DNA of 64,000 bases from contig VXBP01000241.1 in NCBI GenBank assembly GCA_013400115.1, positions 78,825 to 142,824 on the forward strand. The letters are read 5' to 3'. The first letter of the stretch is position 1, and each line of letters starts with the position of its first letter. The stretch comes from Rhinopomastus cyanomelas. Taxonomy: Eukaryota > Chordata > Aves > Bucerotiformes > Rhinopomastidae. A program made the translations under genes and the position numbers. Below the pieces are notes generated by a model. It saw nothing but the letters and a program-made list of their open reading frames with translations, ran no database searches and had not been told where the DNA came from. This document shows, in pieces, positions 44,101 to 50,030 of the stretch.

Positions 44101-46072
44101 CCTGCCTCAAGGAGGAGAAGCCAAGTCTAATCTAGAGCACCAGGAGCTGAGAGCGGTGCAAACCGTCCCGGCCATCTCAACAAGACACTGGTGCAGCTCT
44201 CCCCCACAACCTCCACGTCAGATGAGAAGTGCCCAGGCACGAGCCCAGGGCTTATCTGCTGCTCCCCTCCCTTCTCCCACGTTTCTGTTGTTAAACAACT
44301 GCGGCCACTTATCTCTACCCTCCTGCCTCTGAAACCAGCAGAGCCGCACACACGCCCTCCCGCGGGGCCGACGCTGCGCTGAGGGGCTGCCCACAGCCCA
44401 CGCTGGTCCTGCCGTGAAGTGGGTCCCACCGCGATGCTCTGCAGCCTCATCAGACCCCTCGGAGTCACGGGGCACTAGGCACTGGAAGGGGCCTCAAAGA
44501 TCATCTAGTCCAACCCCCCCGCCACAGCGCACCCCGAGTCCCCAGAGCTGGTGTGGAGCAGGGCTTGGAGGACGTGGAGTCATCCCAGAGATGGGATACA
44601 TCATGGAATGACAGACTGTTCGGGCTGGAAAAGCCCTTCAAGAGCCCAGCCCTGACCCCCACAGCCCCAACCCAGCGCTAAACCCCGGCCCTGAGCTCCA
44701 CGTCTCCCTGACTGGGGAATCCAGCTGAACCCCCTCCCTGGGCAGCCTGTTCCAAAGGCTGAGGGCCCTTTGCAGGGAGAAGTGTCTCCTCAGGGCCAAC
44801 CTCACCCTCCTCTGGGGCAGCCTGAGGCCGGTTCTTCTTGTCCAGTCCCCTGTTCCTGGGGAGAAGAGAGCAACCCTCACCTCTCCAGCCTCTCAGGCAG
44901 CACCAGGGTCCCCCTCACTCAGCCTCCTGAGGCAGCAGCACAACTGCACGACGCCAGGAGAAGTCTCTTGCACCCGGTGCCCTCGGGCAGACCCAGCACA
45001 GAAGCTGTCCAGCTGCCCCGAACAGGAAAGGCAGATAAAGCCCCAATGATTCATCCCTGTAAACCCTGATTTGTTCCTGCTTACCCAGAAGGAGCCGGCG
45101 GCTGCTAAAGCTGCCCTGGGCCGGCTCCCAGGAGCAGACAAAGGGCTGCAAAAACGGGGCTTAAGGAGGAAACGGCCGTGGAGAACTCGATCCTGGGAGA
45201 AGGGAGGTGGAGGGAGGGAGCTGGGCGCAGCGGCGCACGAGGAAGAGGAAGCCAGCGAGCACCTAAAAATAAGTTTTGTGAAAAAGCAGCCGGGCTCAGG
45301 ACAAAGGGCCTCGGCCACACGTGACCGGTCCCCGCAGCGGAGGCAGGATGCGAGCGCAGAACACAACACTCCCTCTCCCCAGCAACCCCACGTACAGAGC
45401 CCAGGGCACCTCCCAGCGCTCTGCAAAAGCACCCCGAGCGCCACACTGGGAGGGGGCTGCAAATCCCCGAGGATGCTGGTGCTGCCCCAGCCCAAACCCC
45501 TGCAGGCTCTGCCTGATCCACTCCGGGGTGGAAATCTCCACCCAAGCCCAGCAGAGGTGGCATCACACAGCTTGGATGGGAGCTGGACAAAGGCATTTAA
45601 ATGGGGTCTGGAGAAGGAGATGTCTCCCAGAACAGTCACCCCAACTCAGCTGAGTCCTGCAGGACAGGAGAGGGGCCCCTCTGCATCTGTCTGGGCAGAA
45701 CCTTCACCAGATCTGAGCAAGAGCGGGTGGGTCGGAGGGGAGATCCCAGTGCAACAGGCAGGGAAGGCAGAGCAGGTCACAGGGAGCCCGTCCTGTGCTT
45801 GCCCATACAACTGGGGCTGCTGCTGCCAGCTCCTCTGCTGCAGGAGGCTCCCACGCAGGCACCGAGCTGGGACAATCGGAACCTCAAAGCCCCGGCGGTG
45901 GCTGCATCCACCAGCCAGAGCCCAGAGCTCCAGCTCAGGCTCCCCACAGACCTGAACGAAGGCTGGTCCCGAGGCCACCAGCCCACCCCACAAACCAGGT
46001 CTCCCAGCCAGCGAAGGAAGTTAAAAAACCCCCCAGGGATGGGGAAAAGCACTTACAGGAGGGGCTGAACAT
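9056..46072 (-). CDS. HDAC7: HDAC7, class IIa histone deacetylase (25 coding exons)
   Basis: HDAC7 is a nucleo-cytoplasmic co-repressor that binds MEF2 and recruits the HDAC3-NCoR complex; its own deacetylase activity is weak. Exons (- strand): 46072-46057, 24266-24070, 23512-23422, 22408-22297, 21902-21787, 21660-21538, 21299-21190, 20877-20761, 20382-20184, 19268-19060, 18941-18741, 17221-17002, 16719-16586, 16023-15903, 15817-15768, 14943-14836, 14625-14570, 14315-14228, 11111-10992, 10233-10136, 10052-9934, 9845-9712, 9620-9536, 9405-9267, 9101-9056. Nearly all introns are GT-AG with matching phases, giving about 1,002 residues against 952 recalled for human. The paralogue call rests on the tail EEEEPMN, on KQKLAEVILKKQQAALER, and on colinearity with human HDAC7 along the whole length. 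A second copy of exons 16-18 at 12714-11999 is treated as an assembly duplicate. Exon 1 is the least certain part. Confidence 0.93.
10376..10965 (+). repeat. CR1 LINE fragments in the HDAC7 exon 19/20 intron
   Basis: Sense-strand CR1 ORF2 remnants ('ccccctggaccagtacagac', 'gtggccaagaagcccagtgg', 'gaggtcccagcccctcctgg') lie opposite to the gene's orientation. Internal rearrangement is evident. Confidence 0.7.
11385..11800 (+). repeat. CR1 LINE fragment in the HDAC7 exon 18/19 intron
   Basis: Runs from 'gaggccagaggaggccacca' through 'aggctgcagggggcctttcc' to 'ccccatggcagggggctggg', a long CR1 body without the terminal octamer. It is antisense to HDAC7. Its duplicate is at 13614-14029. Confidence 0.85.
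11999..12714 (-). pseudogene. HDAC7: HDAC7 exons 16-18, downstream copy (probable assembly duplicate)
   Basis: The same three exons recur at 12714-12607, 12396-12341 and 12086-11999, exactly 2229 bp lower. No difference from the upstream copy was noticed in the exons. Because 84 codons is a whole number, a gene predictor would splice both sets in frame and report a protein with two histidine-pair segments, which is structurally implausible. Only one set should be kept. Confidence 0.85.
13358..15585. repeat. 2,228-bp duplicated block, copy B (starts at N13357)
   Basis: Second copy of 11129-13356. It continues at 15586 into single-copy HDAC7 intron sequence, beginning with a short antisense CR1 piece (about 15586-15625). 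It contains HDAC7 exons 16-18, one CR1 body and a GA-rich tract. Confidence 0.95.
14228..14943 (-). CDS. HDAC7: HDAC7 exons 16-18, upstream copy
   Basis: Three exons (14943-14836, 14625-14570, 14315-14228; 84 codons) encode VDSDTIWNELHSSNAARW, the catalytic histidine pair in RPPGHHAD, and GFCFFNSVAVAARQLQQ ending ILIVDW. Splice phases fit exon 15 upstream and exon 19 downstream. The copy lies in the duplicated block 13358-15585. Confidence 0.9.
15768..16719 (-). CDS. HDAC7: HDAC7 exons 13-15: start of the deacetylase domain
   Basis: These exons open the catalytic domain (GLVYDSVMLKHQCSCGDN...), including the cysteine/histidine cluster KHQCSCGDNSNHPEHAG that forms the class IIa structural zinc site. 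Exon 14 reads CLRGRKATLEELQCVHSERH and exon 15 reads QRMFVMLPCGGVG. The acceptors and donors are canonical and the phases are 1, 0, 1, 0. Confidence 0.93.
16136..16350. repeat. intronic minisatellite (HDAC7 exon 13/14 intron)
   Basis: About 9-10 variable units built on 'ggccatggaggtgtctggtg', with lengths from about 18 to 30 bp. Confidence 0.85.
17002..24266 (-). CDS. HDAC7: HDAC7 exons 2-12: N-terminal regulatory region
   Basis: Exon 2 carries PMDLR, the CtBP-type motif of class IIa HDACs, then a glutamine-rich helix. Its donor is either after 24070 or after 24076; both keep frame. Exon 4 carries the MEF2-binding helix (EVILKKQQAALER). The 14-3-3/CaMK-PKD phosphoserine contexts are all present: RKTASEPNLK (exons 5-6), LTRKESAPPS (exon 6), GRTRSEPLP (exon 10) and RPLSRAQSSPA (exon 12). 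Exons 10-12 contain QQQLVYQQHHTQFLERLRQQ and AYLWDSYQRMQQQLLKRQ, glutamine-rich segments that human HDAC7 lacks or has shortened, from memory, and that recall HDAC4/5/9. The introns hold CR1 and minisatellite insertions. Confidence 0.92.
17400..17725. repeat. purine tract with a CR1 3' end inserted
   Basis: GGGAAGGAGAA-type purine sequence occupies much of the intron between HDAC7 exons 11 and 12. Within it, about 17440-17553 is a sense CR1 3' end ('ggattggactacatgatctt' to 'gattctgtgattctatgaa'). The CR1 sits inside the simple repeat. Confidence 0.85.
17726..18095 (+). repeat. CR1 LINE fragment (sense)
   Basis: Starts 'ggctccagggggacctcaga' and includes 'ctggaacaggctgcccaggg'. It belongs to the same subfamily as copies at 27.6, 28.8, 30.7 and 58.3 kb. 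Confidence 0.85.
18290..18705 (+). repeat. CR1 LINE fragment, second subfamily (sense)
   Basis: Contains 'gtctacaactacctgaaact', 'gacagggcaagagggaactg' and 'cacaggctgcccagggaggg', ending near 'gggaggtctcttcctgaccc'. It lies just before HDAC7 exon 11 in the intron. Confidence 0.8.
19850..20095. repeat. small CR1 pieces in the HDAC7 exon 9/10 intron
   Basis: A sense CR1 terminus ('gggtcttttccaaccccagt' to 'catgactctgtgaa') is followed by an antisense-type piece with 'tcacctgcaaacctgctggg'. Confidence 0.6.
20445..20728. repeat. intronic minisatellite (HDAC7 exon 8/9 intron)
   Basis: About 14 units based on 'ggggaccctctgccccacaa', with blocks of units themselves repeated (higher-order pattern). 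Confidence 0.9.
22012..22090 (-). repeat. CR1 3' end remnant
   Basis: 'ttgggttggaagagaccttt' followed by 'gatcctcaagtgcaacc' is an inverted CR1 terminus in the HDAC7 exon 4/5 intron. Confidence 0.65.
22862..22916. repeat. 11-bp tandem repeat
   Basis: Four copies of 'gagctcccagt' in the HDAC7 exon 3/4 intron. Confidence 0.9.
23795..24055. repeat. intronic minisatellite (HDAC7 exon 2/3 intron)
   Basis: About 6 units of roughly 38-45 bp containing 'gggatgggtgtcctagaaaa' and 'gggtgcaggccccc'. They end a few bases before the donor of HDAC7 exon 2. Confidence 0.9.
24357..24745. repeat. two CR1 fragments in opposite orientation
   Basis: 24357-24545 is antisense ('gggctggaagggacccccag' to 'ggcagcctgttccagggagc'). 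About 24660-24742 is a sense terminus ('ggtctcttccaacccttatg'). Confidence 0.75.
24950..25045 (+). repeat. CR1 3' end (sense)
   Basis: 'gagatgacccttggaggtcc' followed by 'ttctgatcctacgaatcctc' is a diverged CR1 terminus. The following 800 bases (to 25845) show nothing recognisable. Confidence 0.65.
25846..26180. repeat. 56-bp minisatellite, 6 copies
   Basis: Units marked by 'cccatcgatggagcaggg' recur at 25861, 25917, 25973, 26029, 26085 and 26141 (position of cgat), period 56, with very few differences. All six reading frames stay open through it because the unit has no stop and 56 is not a multiple of three. Confidence 0.97.
26275..26760. repeat. CATCACC/CCACAT low-complexity array
   Basis: Irregular 'ccccacatcaccatgacccc' type units, purine-poor on this strand, with no fixed period. 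Strongly strand-asymmetric composition. Confidence 0.85.
26763..27075 (-). repeat. CR1 LINE fragment (antisense)
   Basis: Opens with 'tcacagaatgacagagctgg' and includes 'ggcagccttttccagggacc' and 'gccgcaggactgcaggggggt'-like sequence. The next 500 bases show nothing recognisable. Confidence 0.8.
27578..27905 (-). repeat. CR1 LINE fragment (antisense)
   Basis: 'ggagggagctcagagctccc', 'gcccttggacactgccaggg' and 'tggagcccctgcaggtgctg' match the inverse of the copies at 17.7 and 28.8 kb. Confidence 0.85.
27906..28800. other. HDAC7 intron 1 sequence, nothing recognised
   Basis: Mixed GC-rich sequence between CR1 fragments. No motif or splice structure stood out. Confidence 0.5.
28801..29315 (+). 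repeat. CR1 LINE fragment (sense)
   Basis: Long CR1 body: 'tgtggccacttctggagccc', 'gaggccagaggaggccacca', 'ctgcaggggctccagggaag', 'gccctggaacaggctgccca'. Confidence 0.88.
29316..30690. other. HDAC7 intron 1, partly CG-rich, no gene recognised
   Basis: 29.5-30.1 kb has raised CG content but no start/donor pair that connects to HDAC7 was found. Confidence 0.45.
30691..31195 (-). repeat. CR1 LINE fragment (antisense)
   Basis: Same subfamily as 27.6 kb, extending further into the body ('gaccatcctcatggtctcct', 'gcggccacaggactgcaggg'). Confidence 0.87.
31196..32295. other. HDAC7 intron 1, no gene recognised
   Basis: An AATAAA at about 31999 on the + strand has no matching transcript structure. 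No repeats were recognised. Confidence 0.45.
32300..32550 (-). repeat. CR1 LINE fragment (antisense)
   Basis: 'cagggccggcactccctagc', 'ggcagcctgttccagggatc' and 'tttctcctcctgtccagcct' are antisense CR1 phrases shared with 26.8 and 36.9 kb. Confidence 0.75.
33095..33230. repeat. diverged CR1 terminus
   Basis: 'tggatcatcttaaaggtctt' and 'ttccaccctcaatgagccca' resemble a sense CR1 end with antisense-like sequence after it. Confidence 0.55.
33231..34553. other. HDAC7 intron 1, GC-rich, no gene recognised
   Basis: Contains a 569-codon open frame (33398-35107) without stop codons, explained by GC-rich composition; it has no recognisable protein similarity. Confidence 0.45.
34554..34563 (+). promoter_or_regulatory. 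perfect MEF2 consensus site in HDAC7 intron 1
   Basis: TTAAAAATAG fits YTAWWWWTAR exactly. It stands alone in a CG-rich, non-repetitive segment that also has a SOX-like ATTGT about 15 bases later. Regulatory function is inferred. Confidence 0.4.
34965..35380 (-). repeat. CR1 LINE fragment (antisense)
   Basis: 'ccttctctggccccactgca', 'ccaggagtcaaggtggggcc' and 'ccctggtcccactggcc' correspond to an internal ORF2 segment, also present at 53.6 kb. The 1.45 kb after it shows nothing recognisable. Confidence 0.8.
36838..37195 (-). repeat. CR1 LINE fragment (antisense)
   Basis: Starts at an inverted CR1 terminus ('ctgggctggaagggaccccc', 'acccagtccaaccccatcac') and extends through 'tttctcctcctgtccagcct'. 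Confidence 0.82.
37600..37765 (+). repeat. CR1 LINE 3' fragment (sense)
   Basis: 'ggctgcccagagaggctgtg', 'ggtcggactgggtggtccct' and 'tccctcccagcccctcacat' mark a sense CR1 end. Confidence 0.8.
37766..40030. other. HDAC7 intron 1, no gene recognised
   Basis: Moderately GC-rich, apparently single-copy. Open frames are short and without similarity. Confidence 0.5.
40035..40555 (+). repeat. CR1 LINE fragment (sense)
   Basis: Closely matches the CR1 in the HDAC7 duplicated block: 'gaagagaaggctccaggggg', 'ctgcagggaccctccaggaa', 'gcggccccatggcagggggt'. Confidence 0.88.
40556..43300. other. HDAC7 intron 1, no gene recognised
   Basis: Mostly unique sequence with lower GC than elsewhere in the window. 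No exon, tRNA or full repeat recognised. Confidence 0.5.
43305..43645 (-). repeat. CR1 LINE 3' end (antisense)
   Basis: 'ggggtggaagggacccccaa' and 'ggatcatccagtccaaccct' open the copy. The body follows with 'cctctccaggctgaacaaac'. Confidence 0.82.
44470..44945 (-). repeat. two CR1 fragments in tandem (antisense)
   Basis: 44470-44530 is a bare inverted terminus ('gatcatctagtccaaccccc'). 44600-44945 is a longer second copy ('ggaatgacagactgttcggg', 'ccctgggcagcctgttccaa', 'ctcctctggggcagcctgag'). Confidence 0.82.
45263..45272 (+). promoter_or_regulatory. perfect MEF2 consensus site about 0.8 kb into HDAC7 intron 1
   Basis: CTAAAAATAA fits YTAWWWWTAR exactly. It sits in non-repetitive sequence with ETS-like cores just upstream (GAGGAAGAGGAAGCC) and a CACGTG E-box at 45318-45323, a cluster resembling an enhancer. 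Function is inferred. Confidence 0.45.
46057..46072 (-). CDS. HDAC7: HDAC7 candidate first coding exon (MFSPS)
   Basis: On the - strand an ATG at 46072 reads MFSPS plus one base, then a strong donor (CCT|GTAAGT). The phase 1 end fits the acceptor of exon 2, which begins CT, and joins to give MFSPSSAASP...APMDLR. From memory, human HDAC7 and HDAC5 also begin M-x-S-P in a short first coding exon. The frame stays open upstream to an ATG at 46243, so a longer N-terminus is possible. No transcript evidence is available here; translation could instead start at the MDLR methionine (24219-24217). Confidence 0.5.
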
Positions 46073-46099
46073 CACCAGCGCAGCAGAGATCTTCAGCCT

Positions 46100-46620
46100 C
46101 GGCGCAACTGTCTGAGAACATCCAGGGAGTTCCGCTCCCGGGAAGCCGCCGCTCCGCATCCCACGTTCACCGCTGCTTCGCTCCCGCCGCTCGCAGGCAC
46201 CGGCTCGCGGGAGCTCGGAGCTGGGTGAGAGGCAAGAGGCCACTTAGCAGGCTGTCGGGCACTGGGTCATCCCGGCAGCTCCTAGTCCATCCCCGCAGAG
46301 GCGAGGGGCTGCGCGCGAGGCCGCTGAGCGGGGCTCTGCCCGAGTGGTCCCTGCGGAGGCGCCGGGGAAGGGCAGCGCCAGCCCTGCATGGTCCAAGCTT
46401 GCTCCTCTCTCACCCCCTGGTCCTTGAACTCATGACTACTGAGTAAGGCAGCTTGCTGGGCTAACCAGAGGGCTAAGAATAGAGACCTTGAAGTGAAACC
46501 GGCCGGGATTGGCAGCTATTTTGGGCGGCTCGGCCCCGGCGGGGCAGCGTGACATAAGAGGATATAAAAGAGGAAGCTCTGCACAACAACTCTCACCTCG
46601 GCGAGGAGGAGCTGGGTGAC
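46100..46620. promoter_or_regulatory. HDAC7 promoter region with an opposite-strand TATA motif
   Basis: CG-rich sequence lies directly upstream of candidate HDAC7 exon 1. On the - strand there is a CCAAT box (GCCAATCCCGG, about 46503-46513) and a CArG-like CCAAAATAGC (46515-46524). On the + strand a TATAAAAG at about 46563-46570 is followed about 55 bases later by a donor-like GAG|GTAGAG, suggesting a possible divergent non-coding transcript. Confidence 0.4.
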
Positions 46621-47370
46621 GCGAGGTAGAGCCGCGGCCCAGCGGCTCCGTCCCCCAGACCCGACTCACGGCGCCTGCTGACGCCCTGAGCATCCCCAGG
46701 TCCGGCCGAACGCTGCGCAACCGGAGCCCAAAGGCACTCTGCCCTCCACCCAGCCCAGGTGTCCAGGCTGGGGCCCCTTCGGCAGAGCCCGCAGGCGCAC
46801 GGGCTGCGGCGGTGCCCGGTGGCCGGGTGTGTTTGAGGGGAGCTCTGGGTGTCAGCTAGCGACAGGCGCTGCGACCGAAGCAGGGACACTGAGCTGGTGA
46901 TGCCCTTCTCGTATTGATTTCAACCAGGAGACCCTGGGAACACAAACCCAGGAGCTCTGGTTTCTGGAAACCAGCCTCCCCAACCTGACAGCAGGGCCCG
47001 CGGCAGCGTCTGAACGCTGGGGGATGCCAACGTGCCAGCTTAGCCCAACTCCAGGAACGTGCTTCCTGCTGGGACTGAGGGTCAAGAACTGAACCCCCAC
47101 ACCCCCCCATCCTCCTGAACTCACACCAGGCAGCCGAGGGAACGCGGCAGCTCCAGTTCCAGCCGTCACCCAGACAGCAGCTGCTTATGAAAGGCTTTGC
47201 TGAACCACCTCTATCCAGGTGGATATCCCTCTGAATGAGGACCACAAGCTGCAGATCTGCCTAACGCTGCACTTCAACTGTGCCGGCGGCACGAGCCGGC
47301 TCTGCCGTCCTCCCTGCTCCGGCAGGTGACGGCCACGAGGACACGGATGACACCCGAGTGCCCCAGAAAG
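46621..47370. other. no gene recognised
   Basis: Upstream flank of HDAC7 with no repeat or coding similarity seen. Confidence 0.5.
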
Positions 47371-47374
47371 AATG

Positions 47375-47545
47375 GGGAGGCCTTGGAACAGGGGTTGCCC
47401 AGGGAGGGGAAGGGAGGCACCATCCCTGCAGGGGTTCAACCAACAGGCAGCTAGGGGTGTTGAGGAGATGAGGTAGTGGCTGGGGGTTGTAGGTTGGACT
47501 GGAAGGGCTTTTCCATCCTGGATGACTCTATGATTCTGTCTTTGA
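47375..47545 (+). repeat. CR1 LINE 3' end (sense)
   Basis: 'cttggaacaggggttgccca' through 'gtaggttggactggaagggc' to 'gactctatgattctgtct', a near-complete CR1 terminus. Confidence 0.88.
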
Positions 47546-48738
47546 GCCCTGGAGAACTGCAGCTGTCCTCAAGGGTGGTCTCTGTGCGAGTGGTGTTCAA
47601 AGCAGATGGACCACAGTGCCCACCAGAACCTCCACACCCGGACTGGGGAACCCTCCGACGCTGCGGGGAGGGGCTGGTGGACTCCAGGAAGAAGGACGAG
47701 AAGGAGGTGGGGGTGATCCTAAGCTCAGGAGAAACCAGGAGCTGAGCACCAAGTGGGACAGAGGCTCCTGCATCCAGGTCCTCTGCAGTGTCAGCAGAGC
47801 CAGTCAACCCTCCCTCCCTGGCACCCAGGTGACAGCGAGGAGCCACGTGCTGGTCCCTCCTCAGCCCTGCCAGAGGAGCAAGCAGGAAGGAGGCAGCAAA
47901 ACCCGTGTCTGAGCGAGGCCAGGGGAGACGGAGGATGGAGCCGCTTCTCCACCCTCGGCTGCCAGGAGCAGAGAGGGAGCAGGGGCACCCTCCGTCTTCA
48001 AAGACTGACTATTCCCACCCTCGAGTCACCAGGAGATCACCCTGGAAAGCAGCCACTTTCCCTGCCCTGTGAAGTGCTGCTGAAGGCGGCCAGCCGAGGA
48101 GAAGAGTCTCCAGGCAGGAACAGAAGAGCCTCTTCCCACCCCCAGGCTACCTGTGGAACCACATCCTCGGCAGGCCAAGAGCACGGAGCCCGCAGCAAAG
48201 CTGGGATTTACACAAACCCTCTGCCCAGGACGTGCACCGGGAGGGGAGCAGCGCTCGCCCTGCCTCCAGCGACCACTGGAAGCCGCGTTCTCCAGGCTCC
48301 CTGCGCTGCCCAAGGCTCTTACGCAACGGGCGGCTGTTGAAAGGCACCACTTCCCCCTCCCTTGCGTAAGAGACTCCTCCTGTCATGAAAGGCTCAGTGT
48401 TCCCTGGGGATCCCGGGATCCTGCTTCCACCCTCGGTGGAGCTGAGCTCCAGGGTGCCTGCCTGGTGGAGCTGCAGATGCTCCTCGGAGCCAGGCGAGAG
48501 GCTACGACTGGACCCTCCCAGCTCCCACCAGGTGCAGACTGGGGGAGGACAAGGCATCCTGGTTCATTTCTAGAATCAGCTCCAACGCTCCTTGCAGAGG
48601 GGCAGTTGGGGGAGAACTAGGTGCGCGTGGGAAGGTGGAGACAGGGAATGGAAGAGGTGGAGTAGGAGAGGAAGGTGGGCGAGCAGACGGCGACGTCCAG
48701 GATCACCCGTCATGACCCAATGAATCAGCAGAGGTGAG
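47546..48738. other. no gene recognised
   Basis: Unique-looking sequence between CR1 fragments. Nothing was identified. Confidence 0.5.
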
Positions 48739-48741
48739 AGG

Positions 48742-49030
48742 TCACAGAATCACGGAGTCGGAAGGGATCCCCCAAAGAGCATCCAGTCCCACCCCCCACA
48801 CCAAGCAGGGCCAGCACGAGCTCCACCCAGCCTGACCCCGAATGGCTCCAGGGATGGAGCCTCAACCACTCTGTGGAGGAACCCAAAGCCCCCATCCAGT
48901 TCCGAGGTGCTCCCTCGCTCCAGCCCCTCCTCGGGGTCAGCACACCCCTGGAGATCCAAGTTGAGGACCTTCCCAACTTGCTGAGGACCCCCGAGGCACT
49001 GACTCAAGGCTCTTCCCTCAGCATCCTCAG
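48742..49030 (-). repeat. CR1 LINE 3' end (antisense)
   Basis: 'cacagaatcacggagtcgga' then 'gcatccagtcccacccccca' and 'gaatggctccagggatggag'. Confidence 0.82.
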
Positions 49031-49414
49031 CTGTTGCCCAAGAGGGACGGCAGCGCCGTGGCCACGCGGCACTGGGGACCAGCCCTGCCACCTCATCGAC
49101 TGACTGGCTGACGGGACTTGTGCCTCACACGGAGCGCTGGCCGCCGGCGGCCTCGGCACTAATCCCTCCTCCGAGGTGACTCTGGGATGCCTCCAAAGCT
49201 GCTTCCAGAAGCACTTGGGCTCTGCCTGCTATTTATAGTTTGACAACTGGGACGAGGCCACCCCGGCACATTCCAGCTTCACTTGCTCTGGCTAAACTCA
49301 GCCCCAAACGGCCCAGTCCTGCCCAGTGCACCCAGCCCGCTTCATTCAGCCTCACTGGCTGCTGCTGAGCCTGGAGGGCAGTTTTGAAGGAAGACAAAAG
49401 GAGAAGGCAAATTC

Positions 49415-50030
49415 TACACAGGATCCCACAATTATTGAGGCTGGAGAAGCCCTCTGAGCTCAGCCAGCCCAGCTCATGGACGTTCATCGCCCCAGTGGCC
49501 AGAGCAGGGCACTCAGGGCCACCTCCAGGCTGGCCTTCAACCCCTCCTCCAGGGATGGGGACTCCCCCACTGCCCCGGGCAGTCCAGTCCAGGCTCTGAT
49601 CCCCCCCTTCCATCAGGAAGGGCTTCCTAACATCCAACCTAACCCTTCCCTGGCAGCTTCAGGCCCTCCCCTCTCATCCTGGTGCTGGGTGCTTGGGAGA
49701 AGAGCCCAAGCCCCACCTGACTACAACCTCCCTTCAGGGAGTTGGAGAGAGGGAGAAGGTCACAGAACCACAGACCATTAGGGATTGGAAGGGACCTCAA
49801 AAGATCATCCAGTCCAATCCCCCCGCCACAGCAGGATCCCCTAGACCAAGTCACACAGGAACATCTCCAGGTGAGTTTTAAACGTCTCCAGAGAAGGAGG
49901 CTCCCGAGTCTTCTCCAGGCTGAACCCCACCAGCCTTCTCCTCCAGTCCCTTCCCCCCCCTCATTCCCCCTCTGCTCCAGCCCCTCACTCTCTGTCACCT
50001 CCTTCTGCAGGCCAGCACGGCTCTCCTAAA
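49415..50030 (-). repeat. two CR1 fragments in tandem (antisense)
   Basis: 49415-49740 belongs to the 'ctccagggatggggactccc' type. 49757-50025 is a second copy opening with 'accattagggattggaaggg' and 'gatcatccagtccaatcccc'. Both have the same orientation. Confidence 0.85.

Noticed and set aside
46380..46500. Possible tRNA-like sequence near 46.4 kb
   Set aside because: No A-box/B-box pair and no cloverleaf could be drawn.
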